14,970 nucleotides of DNA. Origin: Gemmatimonadota bacterium. GTDB taxonomy: Bacteria > Gemmatimonadota > Gemmatimonadetes > Gemmatimonadales > GWC2-71-9. This document shows positions 7,112 to 13,614 of the stretch, in pieces (the stretch's first letter is position 1; the number at the start of each line of letters is the position of its first letter). Both the position numbers and the translations under genes were made by a program. The notes under the pieces are model-generated. The model ran no database searches. It worked only from the letters and a program-made list of their open reading frames with translations, and was not told the origin of the DNA. Location of the stretch: assembly GCA_003221075.1 (NCBI GenBank), contig QHUF01000195.1:1-14970 (forward strand), given 5' to 3'.

Positions 7112-8167
7112 AGACTCCTGATCGTTACGCTCGTGGCCGCCTGTGGCGGACGGACCGCCGCTCCTCGTCCGCCGCAACCGGTCACCGACGCGGTCTTGGC
7201 GAAGTTGACCACGCGCCAGAAAGTGGCCCAGCTCATCGTGCCCTGGCTGGGCGGAAACTACATGGCGCTGGACGATTCCGCCTTCCAGATCGCGACGCGC
7301 TGGGTCGATACGCTCGAGGTCGGCGGCATCATCATCTCCGTCGGCTCACCCTACGACATCGCGGCGAAGCTCAATACGCTGCAGCGCCGTTCCAGGTTGC
7401 CGCTACTCGTTTCGGCCGATCTCGAGTGGGGCGCCGCAATGCGCGTCGTGGGTGCCACGGCGTTTCCCTACATCATGGCCGCCGGCGCGACGGGCAACGA
7501 GCGCGACGCCTACACGATCGGCCGGGTCGCCGCAATCGAGGGGCGCGCCGTCGGCATCCACGTGAATTTCGCCCCGGACGCGGACGTCAACAACAACCCG
7601 CTCAATCCGATCATCAACACCCGCTCGTTCGGGGAGGACCCGAAGGCCGTCGCCCGCCTCGTCCGCGGCTACGTGCGCGGGCTGCAAGACAACGGGATGC
7701 TCGCCACGCTGAAACACTTCCCGGGCCACGGCGACACGGATGCGGACTCGCACATCGGCCTCCCCGCGATTCGCGTCGACTACGCTCGGCTCGACTCTGT
7801 CGAGCTCGTGCCGTTTCGTGCGGGGATCGACGCCGGCGCGCAGGTGGTGATGAGCGCGCACATTGCCTTTCCGGCACTCACCGGCGAGACGCCCGCGACG
7901 CTGTCTGCCGCGATGCTGACGGGAGTGCTGCGTGACTCGCTCAAGTTCAAGGGGCTCGTGGTAACGGACGCACTGCAAATGGGCGCGATCGTCGCCAAGT
8001 ACGGCGCCGGCGAAGCAGCGGTGCGCGCGTTCGAGGCGGGCTCCGATCTCTTGCTCATGCCCTGGGCCTCTTCGGTCGGCGGACCGTGCCGCTCGATTCG
8101 ATCGCGCGTATCGTCGGGTCCAGGACGTTCCAGGATGCCGCGGACGACATCGCGCAACGGTCCCTGA
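7100..8167 (+). CDS. nagZ: Beta-N-acetylglucosaminidase NagZ (GH3), catalytic domain, frameshifted after residue 321
   Basis: NagZ removes terminal GlcNAc from peptidoglycan fragments. MRAHRLLIVTLVAACGG is a lipoprotein signal (V-A-A-C lipobox), so this NagZ is exported, as in Bacillus, and not cytoplasmic as in E. coli. The GH3 barrel is clear: the loop KHFPGHGDTDADSH at residues 205-218 holds the His218 typical of NagZ, and VVTDALQMGAI holds the nucleophile Asp290. The true reading ends at DLLLMP (Pro321, 8060-8062). The remaining 34 residues to the stop at 8167 are out-of-frame sequence. The family frame resumes at 8062 in the next register, after an apparent loss of about 35 residues (last barrel helix and linker). 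As read, the product would lack a complete barrel and its second domain. Confidence 0.85.
   Translation: MRAHRLLIVTLVAACGGRTAAPRPPQPVTDAVLAKLTTRQKVAQLIVPWLGGNYMALDDSAFQIATRWVDTLEVGGIIISVGSPYDIAAKLNTLQRRSRLPLLVSADLEWGAAMRVVGATAFPYIMAAGATGNERDAYTIGRVAAIEGRAVGIHVNFAPDADVNNNPLNPIINTRSFGEDPKAVARLVRGYVRGLQDNGMLATLKHFPGHGDTDADSHIGLPAIRVDYARLDSVELVPFRAGIDAGAQVVMSAHIAFPALTGETPATLSAAMLTGVLRDSLKFKGLVVTDALQMGAIVAKYGAGEAAVRAFEAGSDLLLMPWASSVGGPCRSIRSRVSSGPGRSRMPRTTSRNGP
8058..8066 (+). other. Frame-change and deletion point in nagZ
   Basis: DLLLMP in the upstream frame is joined directly to LGLFGRRTVPLDSI in the downstream frame within ATGCCCTGGGC. In two-domain GH3 NagZ proteins these segments are normally separated by roughly 35 residues forming the last barrel helix and an S-V-R-R-[IV]-L-x-x-K segment. 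About 100 bp therefore seems to be missing, and the length is not a multiple of three. The exact size needs alignment to a homologue. Confidence 0.65.
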
Positions 8168-8739
8168 CCCTCGTGCGGGACACCAGCGGTATCGTGGCGC
8201 GGCTGCGCGCGAACCGCAGCCGCATGGCCATCATTGCCTACGGCGACGAGCTGAACAGCTATGTCGGGCAGCGCATGCTCGAGCTGATGCGCGCCGGCGG
8301 CGACACGGTCGGCTTCTTCCGGCTCTGGCCGATGTCGGGAACGGCGTCCTACGATTCGGCGCGCGTCGTCATCGGGCGCGCACCAACCGTGATTTTCGCG
8401 ATGAACGTGCGGCCGATCGCCGCCAAGGGCAGTATCGCACTGCCCGACTCGCTCGCGCGCCTCATCACGGTGACGGATTCAGCGAAGCCGACCGTGCTAG
8501 TTTCGCTCGGCAGTCCCTATCTCTTGAATCAGACTCCGACGGTGAAGTCGTACCTGATCGCCTGGAGCGGTGTGCGGCCCGCCGAGCGCGCCGCGGCGCG
8601 CGTCCTGCTCGGCTGGTCGCCGGTGCGCGGGAAACTGCCGATCCGCATCCCGCCGGCGTATCCGATCGGTGCGGGACTGACCGTTTCTGACTCCACGCTG
8701 CCGCCGGTGAAGCCGCCGGCACACGTGATCATCCCGTGA
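8062..8739 (+). pseudogene. nagZ: NagZ second (C-terminal) domain, detached by the frame change
   Basis: From 8062 this frame reads LGLFGRRTVPLDSIARIVGS, then AADDIAQRSLTLVRD and on to the stop at 8737-8739, about 225 residues. This matches the linker and alpha/beta C-terminal domain of two-domain GH3 enzymes of the Bacillus NagZ (YbbD) type. A GTG at 8086 could serve as a start codon, but there is no signal peptide and no Shine-Dalgarno, so a separate gene is unlikely. Joined with the upstream part and the missing segment, the intact protein would be about 580 aa. Its stop overlaps the amiE start as GTGA. Confidence 0.75.
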
Positions 8740-9878
8740 CGGCGGCGAAGGGCCTCACGCTGCTCGCGTTGGCAACCGTGGCCTGCGGGCAGCCGCGCCC
8801 GGTTCCGTCGATCACGATGCAGCAGCAGTCGTACGGCCGGTTTCAGCCGGTCGTCGACTATTTGCGGTCGCAGGTGGATAGCGCGTTTCCCGGCGCGACC
8901 ATCGCGGTCGGCTATGGAGATAGTGTCGTCCTCCTCGCTGCGGTGGGCCACTACGACGCGGATGACAAGCGGCCCGTGACGACCGAGACGATCTACGATC
9001 TCGCGTCGCTGACGAAGGTCATTGGACTCACGACTGCGGCGATGATGTTGGTCGATTCAGGCAAGCTCGATCTGGATGCTCCCGCTCAGCGTTACGTCCC
9101 CGCGTTTCAAGGGGCCAACAAAGACCGGGTCACGATTCGCCATCTGCTCACACACTCTTCGGGGATGCCGGCCTGGCGACCGCTATACGCCGAAGCAAAA
9201 ACGCGTGAGGAAGCGCTCGCGCTTGTCGATACCACGGCGCTGCTGCGGCAACCGGGCGACACGTTCGTCTATTCTGACCTCGGGGCAATGGTCCTGGCCC
9301 AGGCCGTCCAAGCTGTGTCCGGTGAACGGCTCGATGATTTCCTGGCTGCTCGGCTGTTTGGACCGCTGGGGATGACGTCAACGCGCTATTTGCCGCCGGA
9401 GAGTTGGCGCCGCCGGATCGCAGCGACCGAGAACGACACCGTGTTTCGTCATCGCGTACTGCGCGGCGAGGTGCATGACGAGAATGCCGGACGGCTGGGA
9501 GGCGTGTCGGGTCATGCGGGGCTGTTCAGCACCGCGCCGGATCTCGCACGGTTCGCGACATGGCTGCTCCGGCTGAGAACGATCGATTCACTTCACGTAC
9601 GCGACTTCACTCACAAACAGGGGATTCCCCCTGGCTCCTCGCGCGCTCTTGGCTGGGACACACCGTCCGAGAACTCGAGCGCGGGAACGAAAATGGGGCC
9701 GAACGCATTCGGCCATACCGGTTTCACCGGTACGTCCATCTGGTTCGACCCCGACCGCAATCTCTTCATTGTACTGCTGACCAACCGCGTGAATCCCACG
9801 CGCGCCAACACGAAGATCTTTCAGGTGCGCCGGCGCGTGGCCGACCTCGTGAACGACGCGCTTACTCCACCACCGTAG
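8736..9878 (+). CDS. amiE: AmiE-like serine hydrolase (class C beta-lactamase fold)
   Basis: The product is 380 aa. MTAAKGLTLLALATVACGQ is a likely lipoprotein signal, placing the enzyme outside the inner membrane. All three PF00144 active-site motifs are present: Ser91-x-x-Lys94 (LASLTKVIG), Tyr179-Ser-Asp (YSDLGAMVL) and His327-Thr-Gly (GHTGFTGTS). The family includes beta-lactamases, DD-peptidases, esterases and Bacillus AmiE (YbbE), an N-acetylmuramyl-L-alanine amidase encoded beside NamZ and NagZ. The same three-gene association here makes amidase activity on MurNAc-peptides the best guess; the motifs alone do not separate it from other family members. Start GTG 8736 overlaps the nagZ stop by 4 bp, implying coupling. 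The 3' end overlaps the convergent symporter by 17 bp. Confidence 0.8.
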   Translation: MTAAKGLTLLALATVACGQPRPVPSITMQQQSYGRFQPVVDYLRSQVDSAFPGATIAVGYGDSVVLLAAVGHYDADDKRPVTTETIYDLASLTKVIGLTTAAMMLVDSGKLDLDAPAQRYVPAFQGANKDRVTIRHLLTHSSGMPAWRPLYAEAKTREEALALVDTTALLRQPGDTFVYSDLGAMVLAQAVQAVSGERLDDFLAARLFGPLGMTSTRYLPPESWRRRIAATENDTVFRHRVLRGEVHDENAGRLGGVSGHAGLFSTAPDLARFATWLLRLRTIDSLHVRDFTHKQGIPPGSSRALGWDTPSENSSAGTKMGPNAFGHTGFTGTSIWFDPDRNLFIVLLTNRVNPTRANTKIFQVRRRVADLVNDALTPPP

Positions 9879-10725
9879 CCCAACCGCGGCGCGATAAGTC
9901 GCGGTAGATCACGAAGCCGCCCAACGCTCCGACCGCAAGCAGCACCAGTCCCGGCAATGTTTCGTGAAGCAACAACTTGCCGACGCCGAAGAGCACGCCG
10001 TATACCAACACTAACCCGGCGATCCAGTCGAGCAGATTGGACAACCCGCCGCCAGCCACCTTCACGTCGGGCGCTTGCGCGGCGATTGGTGCCCACCCGA
10101 CACGCGACGGCCGGGTGCGTCGGTAAAACGCGACGAGCGTCTCCCGCGGCTCCGGTTTGGTGAGGAACGTCACGGCCAGCCATACGACTGTTGTGATCGC
10201 GACTGTGATGAGCATGATATGGGCGAAGTCGATCGGCCTGTCCTTGTCCAAACCGAAAGCGATTTGCAAGAAGAGTGAGACCACGAACGCGCACACCATC
10301 GCCGAGACCTCGCTCCACGCATTGATGCGCCACCAGTACCAGCGCAGGAGCAGCACGCCACCCGTCCCCGCGCCCGTCACGATCAGCAGCTTCCACGCCC
10401 CGGCGATGGATTCCAGTTTGAGTGTCACGAGTGCGGAGATGAGCGTCAACACCACCGTCGCCACCTTGGATGCCATCACGTAATGGGCGTCGGTCCGATC
10501 ACGCTTCCAAAACCGCCGGTAGAAGTCGTTCACCAAATAGCTCGCGCCCCAGTTCAGCTGAGTCGCGATCGTCGACATGTACGCAGCCGCGAACGCGGCG
10601 ACCATCAGACCTCGTAACGCCGCCGGCAGATGATCGATCATCACGCGGATGTAGCCGGTCTCCGGATCCGCAAGACCCGGATACAGAATCAGCGATGCCA
10701 GGGCCACGAGAATCCACGGCCACGC
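9862..10725 (-). pseudogene. Sodium:solute symporter 1, C-terminal part (out of frame with N-terminal part)
   Basis: From about 10725 the frame reads AWPWILVALASLILYPGLAD and continues for 287 residues with several membrane segments, including the conserved AAFAAAYMSTIATQLNWGAS stretch. That stretch carries the Ser/Thr residues which in this family line the second sodium site. It ends at TAA 9862. The upstream codons as far as 10842 are not symporter-like and are ignored. This is the downstream portion of the gene that starts at 11555. Its end overlaps the end of amiE. The substrate cannot be read from sequence; wall-derived amino sugars fit the context. Confidence 0.75.
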
Positions 10726-11555
10726 TTGGCCGAGAACATCCGCTGGGCGATGTAACCGCCGCCACCGGGCTCGGCGCCGGGGTACCAAGTCGCCCACCAG
10801 TTGACGCCGATGTAGACGAAGAATGTGATCATCGGCATCCACAGCGAGCCCACCGCCGGAACAATGTTCAACGCATCGCCGCGACCCGCATCCGCCAACT
10901 TTGTCTTCATCGCCTCAATACCGCCCACAGCGTTGACCGCAAAAACGGCGAGGATGATGACCATCGACATCTTGATCACGAACTGGAACACATCGGTGAC
11001 GAGCACACCCCATAGACCAGAGAGCGTCGAAATCGCCGAGGTGAGCACAATCATTCCGAGCACGATGATGAGCGCCTCGACCTTGGTAATGCCGAAGATC
11101 AGCTGGAGGATCTTCACCATCGCGAGATTGACCCAGCCGAGGATGATGCAGTTGATCGGAATCCCGAGATACAAGGCGCGAAAGCCGCGCAGAAATGCCG
11201 CGGGCTTTCCGGCATAGCGGATTTCGGCGAACTCGACGTCCGTCATCACCTGTGCCCGGCGCCACAGCCGCGCATAGAAGAACACCGTGAGCATCCCGCT
11301 CATCAGGAAGCTCCACCAGACCCAGTTCCCCGCGATACCGTTCTTCGCCACGAAACCGGTGACAGCGAGCGGCGTATCCGCGGCAAATGTCGTCGCAACC
11401 ATCGATGTCCCGGCTAGCCACCACGGCACGTTGCGCCCGGAGAGGAAGAACTCCGCCGTGCTCTTGCCGGCGCGGGCTTTGTAGTAAAACCCGATCCCGA
11501 TGTTGAACGCGAAATACAGTCCGATGATCAGCCAGTCGATGATGGTCAGTCGCAT
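10689..11555 (-). CDS. Sodium:solute symporter 1 (SSS family), N-terminal part
   Basis: ATG 11555 is preceded by GGAGG with a short 3-nt spacer. The sequence begins MRLTIIDWLIIGLYFAFNIG, followed by FFLSGRNVPWWLAGTSMVAT, the typical SSS opening in which a first helix leads into an S-G-R-x-x-x-W-W-x-x-G motif. At least six membrane segments follow up to GGGGYIAQRMFSAK (Lys codon 10725-10727). The last eleven residues (RGRGFSWPWHR) before the stop at 10689 are out-of-frame sequence. The rest of the transporter lies in another frame at 9862-10725. Summing both parts plus about 20 missing residues gives about 585 aa, a normal size. The gene is divergent from the Fe-S carrier gene. Confidence 0.82.
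   Translation of the reverse strand: MRLTIIDWLIIGLYFAFNIGIGFYYKARAGKSTAEFFLSGRNVPWWLAGTSMVATTFAADTPLAVTGFVAKNGIAGNWVWWSFLMSGMLTVFFYARLWRRAQVMTDVEFAEIRYAGKPAAFLRGFRALYLGIPINCIILGWVNLAMVKILQLIFGITKVEALIIVLGMIVLTSAISTLSGLWGVLVTDVFQFVIKMSMVIILAVFAVNAVGGIEAMKTKLADAGRGDALNIVPAVGSLWMPMITFFVYIGVNWWATWYPGAEPGGGGYIAQRMFSAKRGRGFSWPWHR
10722..10727 (-). other. Frame-change and deletion point in symporter 1
   Basis: RMFSAK in the upstream frame is joined directly to (A)WPWILVALASL in the downstream frame. In related symporters these are separated by about 20 residues (typically D-E-[RK], then a segment ending in F-N-x-A-H-Y-x-L-R-P). About 60-65 bp of conserved sequence, not a multiple of three, therefore appears to be missing. 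The estimate comes from family memory, not from an alignment. Confidence 0.6.
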
Positions 11556-11606
11556 GGGCCTCCAATTGGGGGCGCGTCTGGGAGTTAGGCAAGCGTCCCG
11601 ACCCGG

Positions 11607-11635
11607 TTGACAGGCTCGCAGTGACCTTCTAAGTT
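11607..11635 (+). promoter_or_regulatory. Sigma-70-type promoter of the Fe-S carrier gene
   Basis: TTGACA (11607-11612, a perfect -35 box) is followed by a 17-bp spacer and TAAGTT (11630-11635). Transcription would begin near 11642, giving a leader of only about 12-15 nt that holds GGAGG (11647-11651). It lies in the 98-bp divergent gap between symporter 1 and the Fe-S carrier. I see no equally good promoter for symporter 1 on the other strand. Confidence 0.65.
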
Positions 11636-11656
11636 GCTGCCAGACTGGAGGATATG

Positions 11657-12010
11657 ATGGGGACTACCCAGAAATCGGTTACGCTGACGCTCACCGAACG
11701 GGCGGGCGAAGAGGTCAAGAAATTCCTGGCCGAAGAGAAAGCCTCGCCCGAGTCGGCTGGGCTGCGGGTCGCCGTGCTGCCCGGCGGTTGTTCGGGTTTC
11801 CGCTACAGCTTGAACGTCGAGGAGCAACCAGCGGCCGATGACGTCGTCATCGAGAGCGCGGGCGTGCGGTTGTTTGTCGACGAATTCAGCTCGCAGTATC
11901 TCAACGGCGTGGTCATCGACTACAAGAGCAATTTCCAGGAATCCGGCTTCGCGTTCGAGAACCCGAACGCGTCCGGCGGCTGCGGCTGCGGATCGTCGTT
12001 CACGGTCTGA
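11657..12010 (+). CDS. A-type iron-sulfur carrier (HesB/IscA/ErpA family)
   Basis: The product is 117 aa from ATG 11657. An ATG also lies at 11654, but the GGAGG at 11647-11651 is 5 nt from 11657 and only 2 nt from 11654, so I prefer the second. The family fold is evident: LTLTERAGEEVKKFL, GLRVAVLPGGCSGFRYSL, LFVDEFSSQYLNGVVIDYK and SGFAFENPN. The three conserved cysteines are present, one in GGCSGF and two in GGCGCGSSF. These proteins bind a 2Fe-2S or 4Fe-4S cluster and pass it to apo-enzymes in the cytoplasm. The gene has its own promoter and terminator, so it is a single-gene unit in the middle of the recycling locus, probably without functional connection. Sequence alone does not separate ErpA, IscA and SufA. 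Confidence 0.9.
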   Translation: MGTTQKSVTLTLTERAGEEVKKFLAEEKASPESAGLRVAVLPGGCSGFRYSLNVEEQPAADDVVIESAGVRLFVDEFSSQYLNGVVIDYKSNFQESGFAFENPNASGGCGCGSSFTV

Positions 12011-12038
12011 GCGTTGATCCTTTCTGACTTAGTCGTGA

Positions 12039-12071
12039 GGGCCCGCGCAGGTCGCGGGCCCTTTTCTATTT
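12039..12071 (+). terminator. Rho-independent terminator after the Fe-S carrier gene
   Basis: A perfect 9-bp stem GGGCCCGCG / CGCGGGCCC (12039-12047 and 12053-12061) encloses the 5-nt loop CAGGT and is followed by TTTTCTATTT. It lies 29 bp past the stop codon. It should insulate the downstream symporter, whose own promoter would have to fit into the 25 bp before its ATG or overlap this element. Confidence 0.9.
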
Positions 12072-12096
12072 CTAGGCGTCTCAGCGTCTAGTTCGT

Positions 12097-13584
12097 ATGC
12101 GACCGCTCGACGTCGCGGTCATCTTCGCGTACTTCGCCGCGGTCATCGTGTTTGGCTTGCTACTCGCGGGCCGCCAGCGCGATGCCTCCGACTATTTCCT
12201 CGGTCATCGCGGACTTCCCTGGTGGGCCTTGATGCTGTCCGTTGTCGCCACGGAAACGTCGGCCGTCACAGTGATCTCGGTGCCGGGGCTCGCGGCGCGC
12301 GGGGATCTCACGTTCTTGCAGATCGCATTTGGTTATTTGGTCGGTCGGATCGGCGTCGCAAAGCTCCTGCTCCCAGGATACTTCGAAGGAACCCAGGACA
12401 CCGCGTACCAGCGTCTGGAGCGGCGCTTCGGAAGCGCAGCACGGCGGACGGCCTCCGGCGTCTTCCTCGTGACACGCGCCTTGGCCGATTGCGTCCGGAT
12501 CTTCGCGACAGCGATTCCGCTCGCCCTCATCACGTACGGAAGCCCCACCGACAAGGCCCTCGCGATCGGGATCCTGGCGATCGGCATCGTGACGCTCCTC
12601 TACACCTGGGTGGGCGGCCTGCGCGCCGTCGTGTGGGTGGACGTCATCCAGTTGGGCGTCTATCTGTTGGGTGGGATCGCGACGCTTATCGTTGCAATGC
12701 ATCTTGCAGGCGGCGTGGGTGGGTTCGCCCGCGCGTGGGATGCCGGGAAACTCGCAGTGCTCGACTTTCGGCCTTCCTTCAAGATCCTTTTCACGTTCTG
12801 GGGCGGGTTGGTGGGTGGCGGACTTCTGGCCGCCGCATCGCACGGCACCGATCACCTGATCGTCCAGCGGCTCCTGGCCGCGCGGGGACTGAGAGACGCG
12901 CAGCGGGCACTCATCGGGTCCGGCGTGTTCATCATCGCGCAGTTCGCCCTTTTCCTCCTAGTGGGCACGAGCCTCTGGCTCGCTGGCGCGGATGACGGTC
13001 TCATGCGAAGCGACGCGATCTATCCAAGGTTCGTGATCACGCAACTTCCCACCGGGCTCGCCGGGCTCGTTGTCGCAGGAATCCTTGCCGCCGCGATGAG
13101 CAGCCATGCCTCAGCGGTCAACTCGCTCGCCTCCGCTTCCACCCACGATTTCTACGCTCCCCTTAGCGGCCGACACGACCCGAAACACCTGTTGTGGGTC
13201 GGACGCTGGCTTACGCTCGTCTGGACTGCGGTGCTCGTGACGGGTGCGATCGCCTTTATCGGCGATCGAGAGACGCCCGTCGTGCAGTTGGCACTCAGCA
13301 TCGCGTCGCTCACCTACGGCAGCCTGCTCGGGACGTACATCCTCGGTGGGGCGTGGCCGCGAACACGCCAGATCGACGTGATCGTCGCGATTGTTGGAAG
13401 CGTCATCGTCATGTCACCGGTCGTCTTGGGCGCAGTGATTCCCCACTTCCCGCTGCACTGGCTCCCTGGACTCTCGTGGTGGTGGTACGTGCCGCTGGGG
13501 ACGGCGGTGACGGTGCTGGTGGGGATGATCTCGTCGCTGGTGTCGGGCCGATGGGCGGCTGGGCAGATAGGCGGAACGACATGA
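12097..13584 (+). CDS. Sodium:solute symporter 2 (SSS family)
   Basis: The product is 495 aa with about 13 predicted membrane segments. It opens with MRPLDVAVIFAYFAAVIVFG, then DYFLGHRGLPWWALMLSVVA, which fits the SSS motif of a loop and W-W before helix 2. LLYTWVGGLRAVVWVDVIQ is a typical family signature, and GILAAAMSSHASAVNSLAS supplies the paired Ser residues of the second sodium site. It is intact, unlike symporter 1, and clearly divergent from it. No good Shine-Dalgarno precedes ATG 12097. The 3' end overlaps the kinase start (ATGA), so transporter and kinase are probably produced together. This pairing suggests the imported sugar is the kinase substrate, with GlcNAc, MurNAc or anhydroMurNAc as candidates. 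Confidence 0.88.
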   Translation: MRPLDVAVIFAYFAAVIVFGLLLAGRQRDASDYFLGHRGLPWWALMLSVVATETSAVTVISVPGLAARGDLTFLQIAFGYLVGRIGVAKLLLPGYFEGTQDTAYQRLERRFGSAARRTASGVFLVTRALADCVRIFATAIPLALITYGSPTDKALAIGILAIGIVTLLYTWVGGLRAVVWVDVIQLGVYLLGGIATLIVAMHLAGGVGGFARAWDAGKLAVLDFRPSFKILFTFWGGLVGGGLLAAASHGTDHLIVQRLLAARGLRDAQRALIGSGVFIIAQFALFLLVGTSLWLAGADDGLMRSDAIYPRFVITQLPTGLAGLVVAGILAAAMSSHASAVNSLASASTHDFYAPLSGRHDPKHLLWVGRWLTLVWTAVLVTGAIAFIGDRETPVVQLALSIASLTYGSLLGTYILGGAWPRTRQIDVIVAIVGSVIVMSPVVLGAVIPHFPLHWLPGLSWWWYVPLGTAVTVLVGMISSLVSGRWAAGQIGGTT

Positions 13585-13614
13585 CCGAACCGCCCATCCG
13601 CCCATCCGCCCATC
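13550..13614 (+). promoter_or_regulatory. Inverted repeat flanking the kinase start, with a triplicated 3' arm
   Basis: GATGGGCGG at 13550-13558 can pair with CCGCCCATC, which occurs three times in overlapping register (13590-13598, 13598-13606, 13606-13614) because CGCCCATC is repeated three times in tandem from 13591. The kinase ATG (13581) and its weak AGGCGG lie in the loop. With the third arm the stem can extend to GGCC/GGCC with one bulged base. Translation of the upstream symporter would melt it, so it could enforce coupling. No direct evidence of function. Confidence 0.4.

Noticed and set aside
7112..7177. Upstream ATG at 7177 as the namZ start
   Set aside because: The extra residues (MRRTRSGGPSATGGHERNDQ) are hydrophilic and would bury the signal peptide; ATG 7111 has the signal peptide directly behind it and AGGAG in front.
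8086..8739. GTG 8086 as the start of a separate gene
   Set aside because: The family-like sequence already begins upstream at 8062, there is no ribosome binding site, and the content is the second domain of NagZ.
8736..9878. Antibiotic-resistance beta-lactamase
   Set aside because: The S-x-x-K, Y-S-D and H-T-G motifs define the wider PF00144 family, and the NamZ/NagZ neighbours point to wall recycling; sequence gives no reason to assign beta-lactam hydrolysis.
11562..11569. CCAATTGG palindrome just upstream of symporter 1 as an operator
   Set aside because: Eight bases of symmetry are common by chance, it overlaps the Shine-Dalgarno region, and no second copy was seen.
13194..13580. N-terminal extension of the kinase frame to 13194
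   Set aside because: This stretch overlaps the intact symporter in another frame and is Arg/Asp-rich shadow sequence; the kinase fold begins about 15 residues after ATG 13581.
13591..13614. CRISPR-like short repeats
   Set aside because: The 8-bp units are directly adjacent with no spacers; no CRISPR array or cas gene is in the window.
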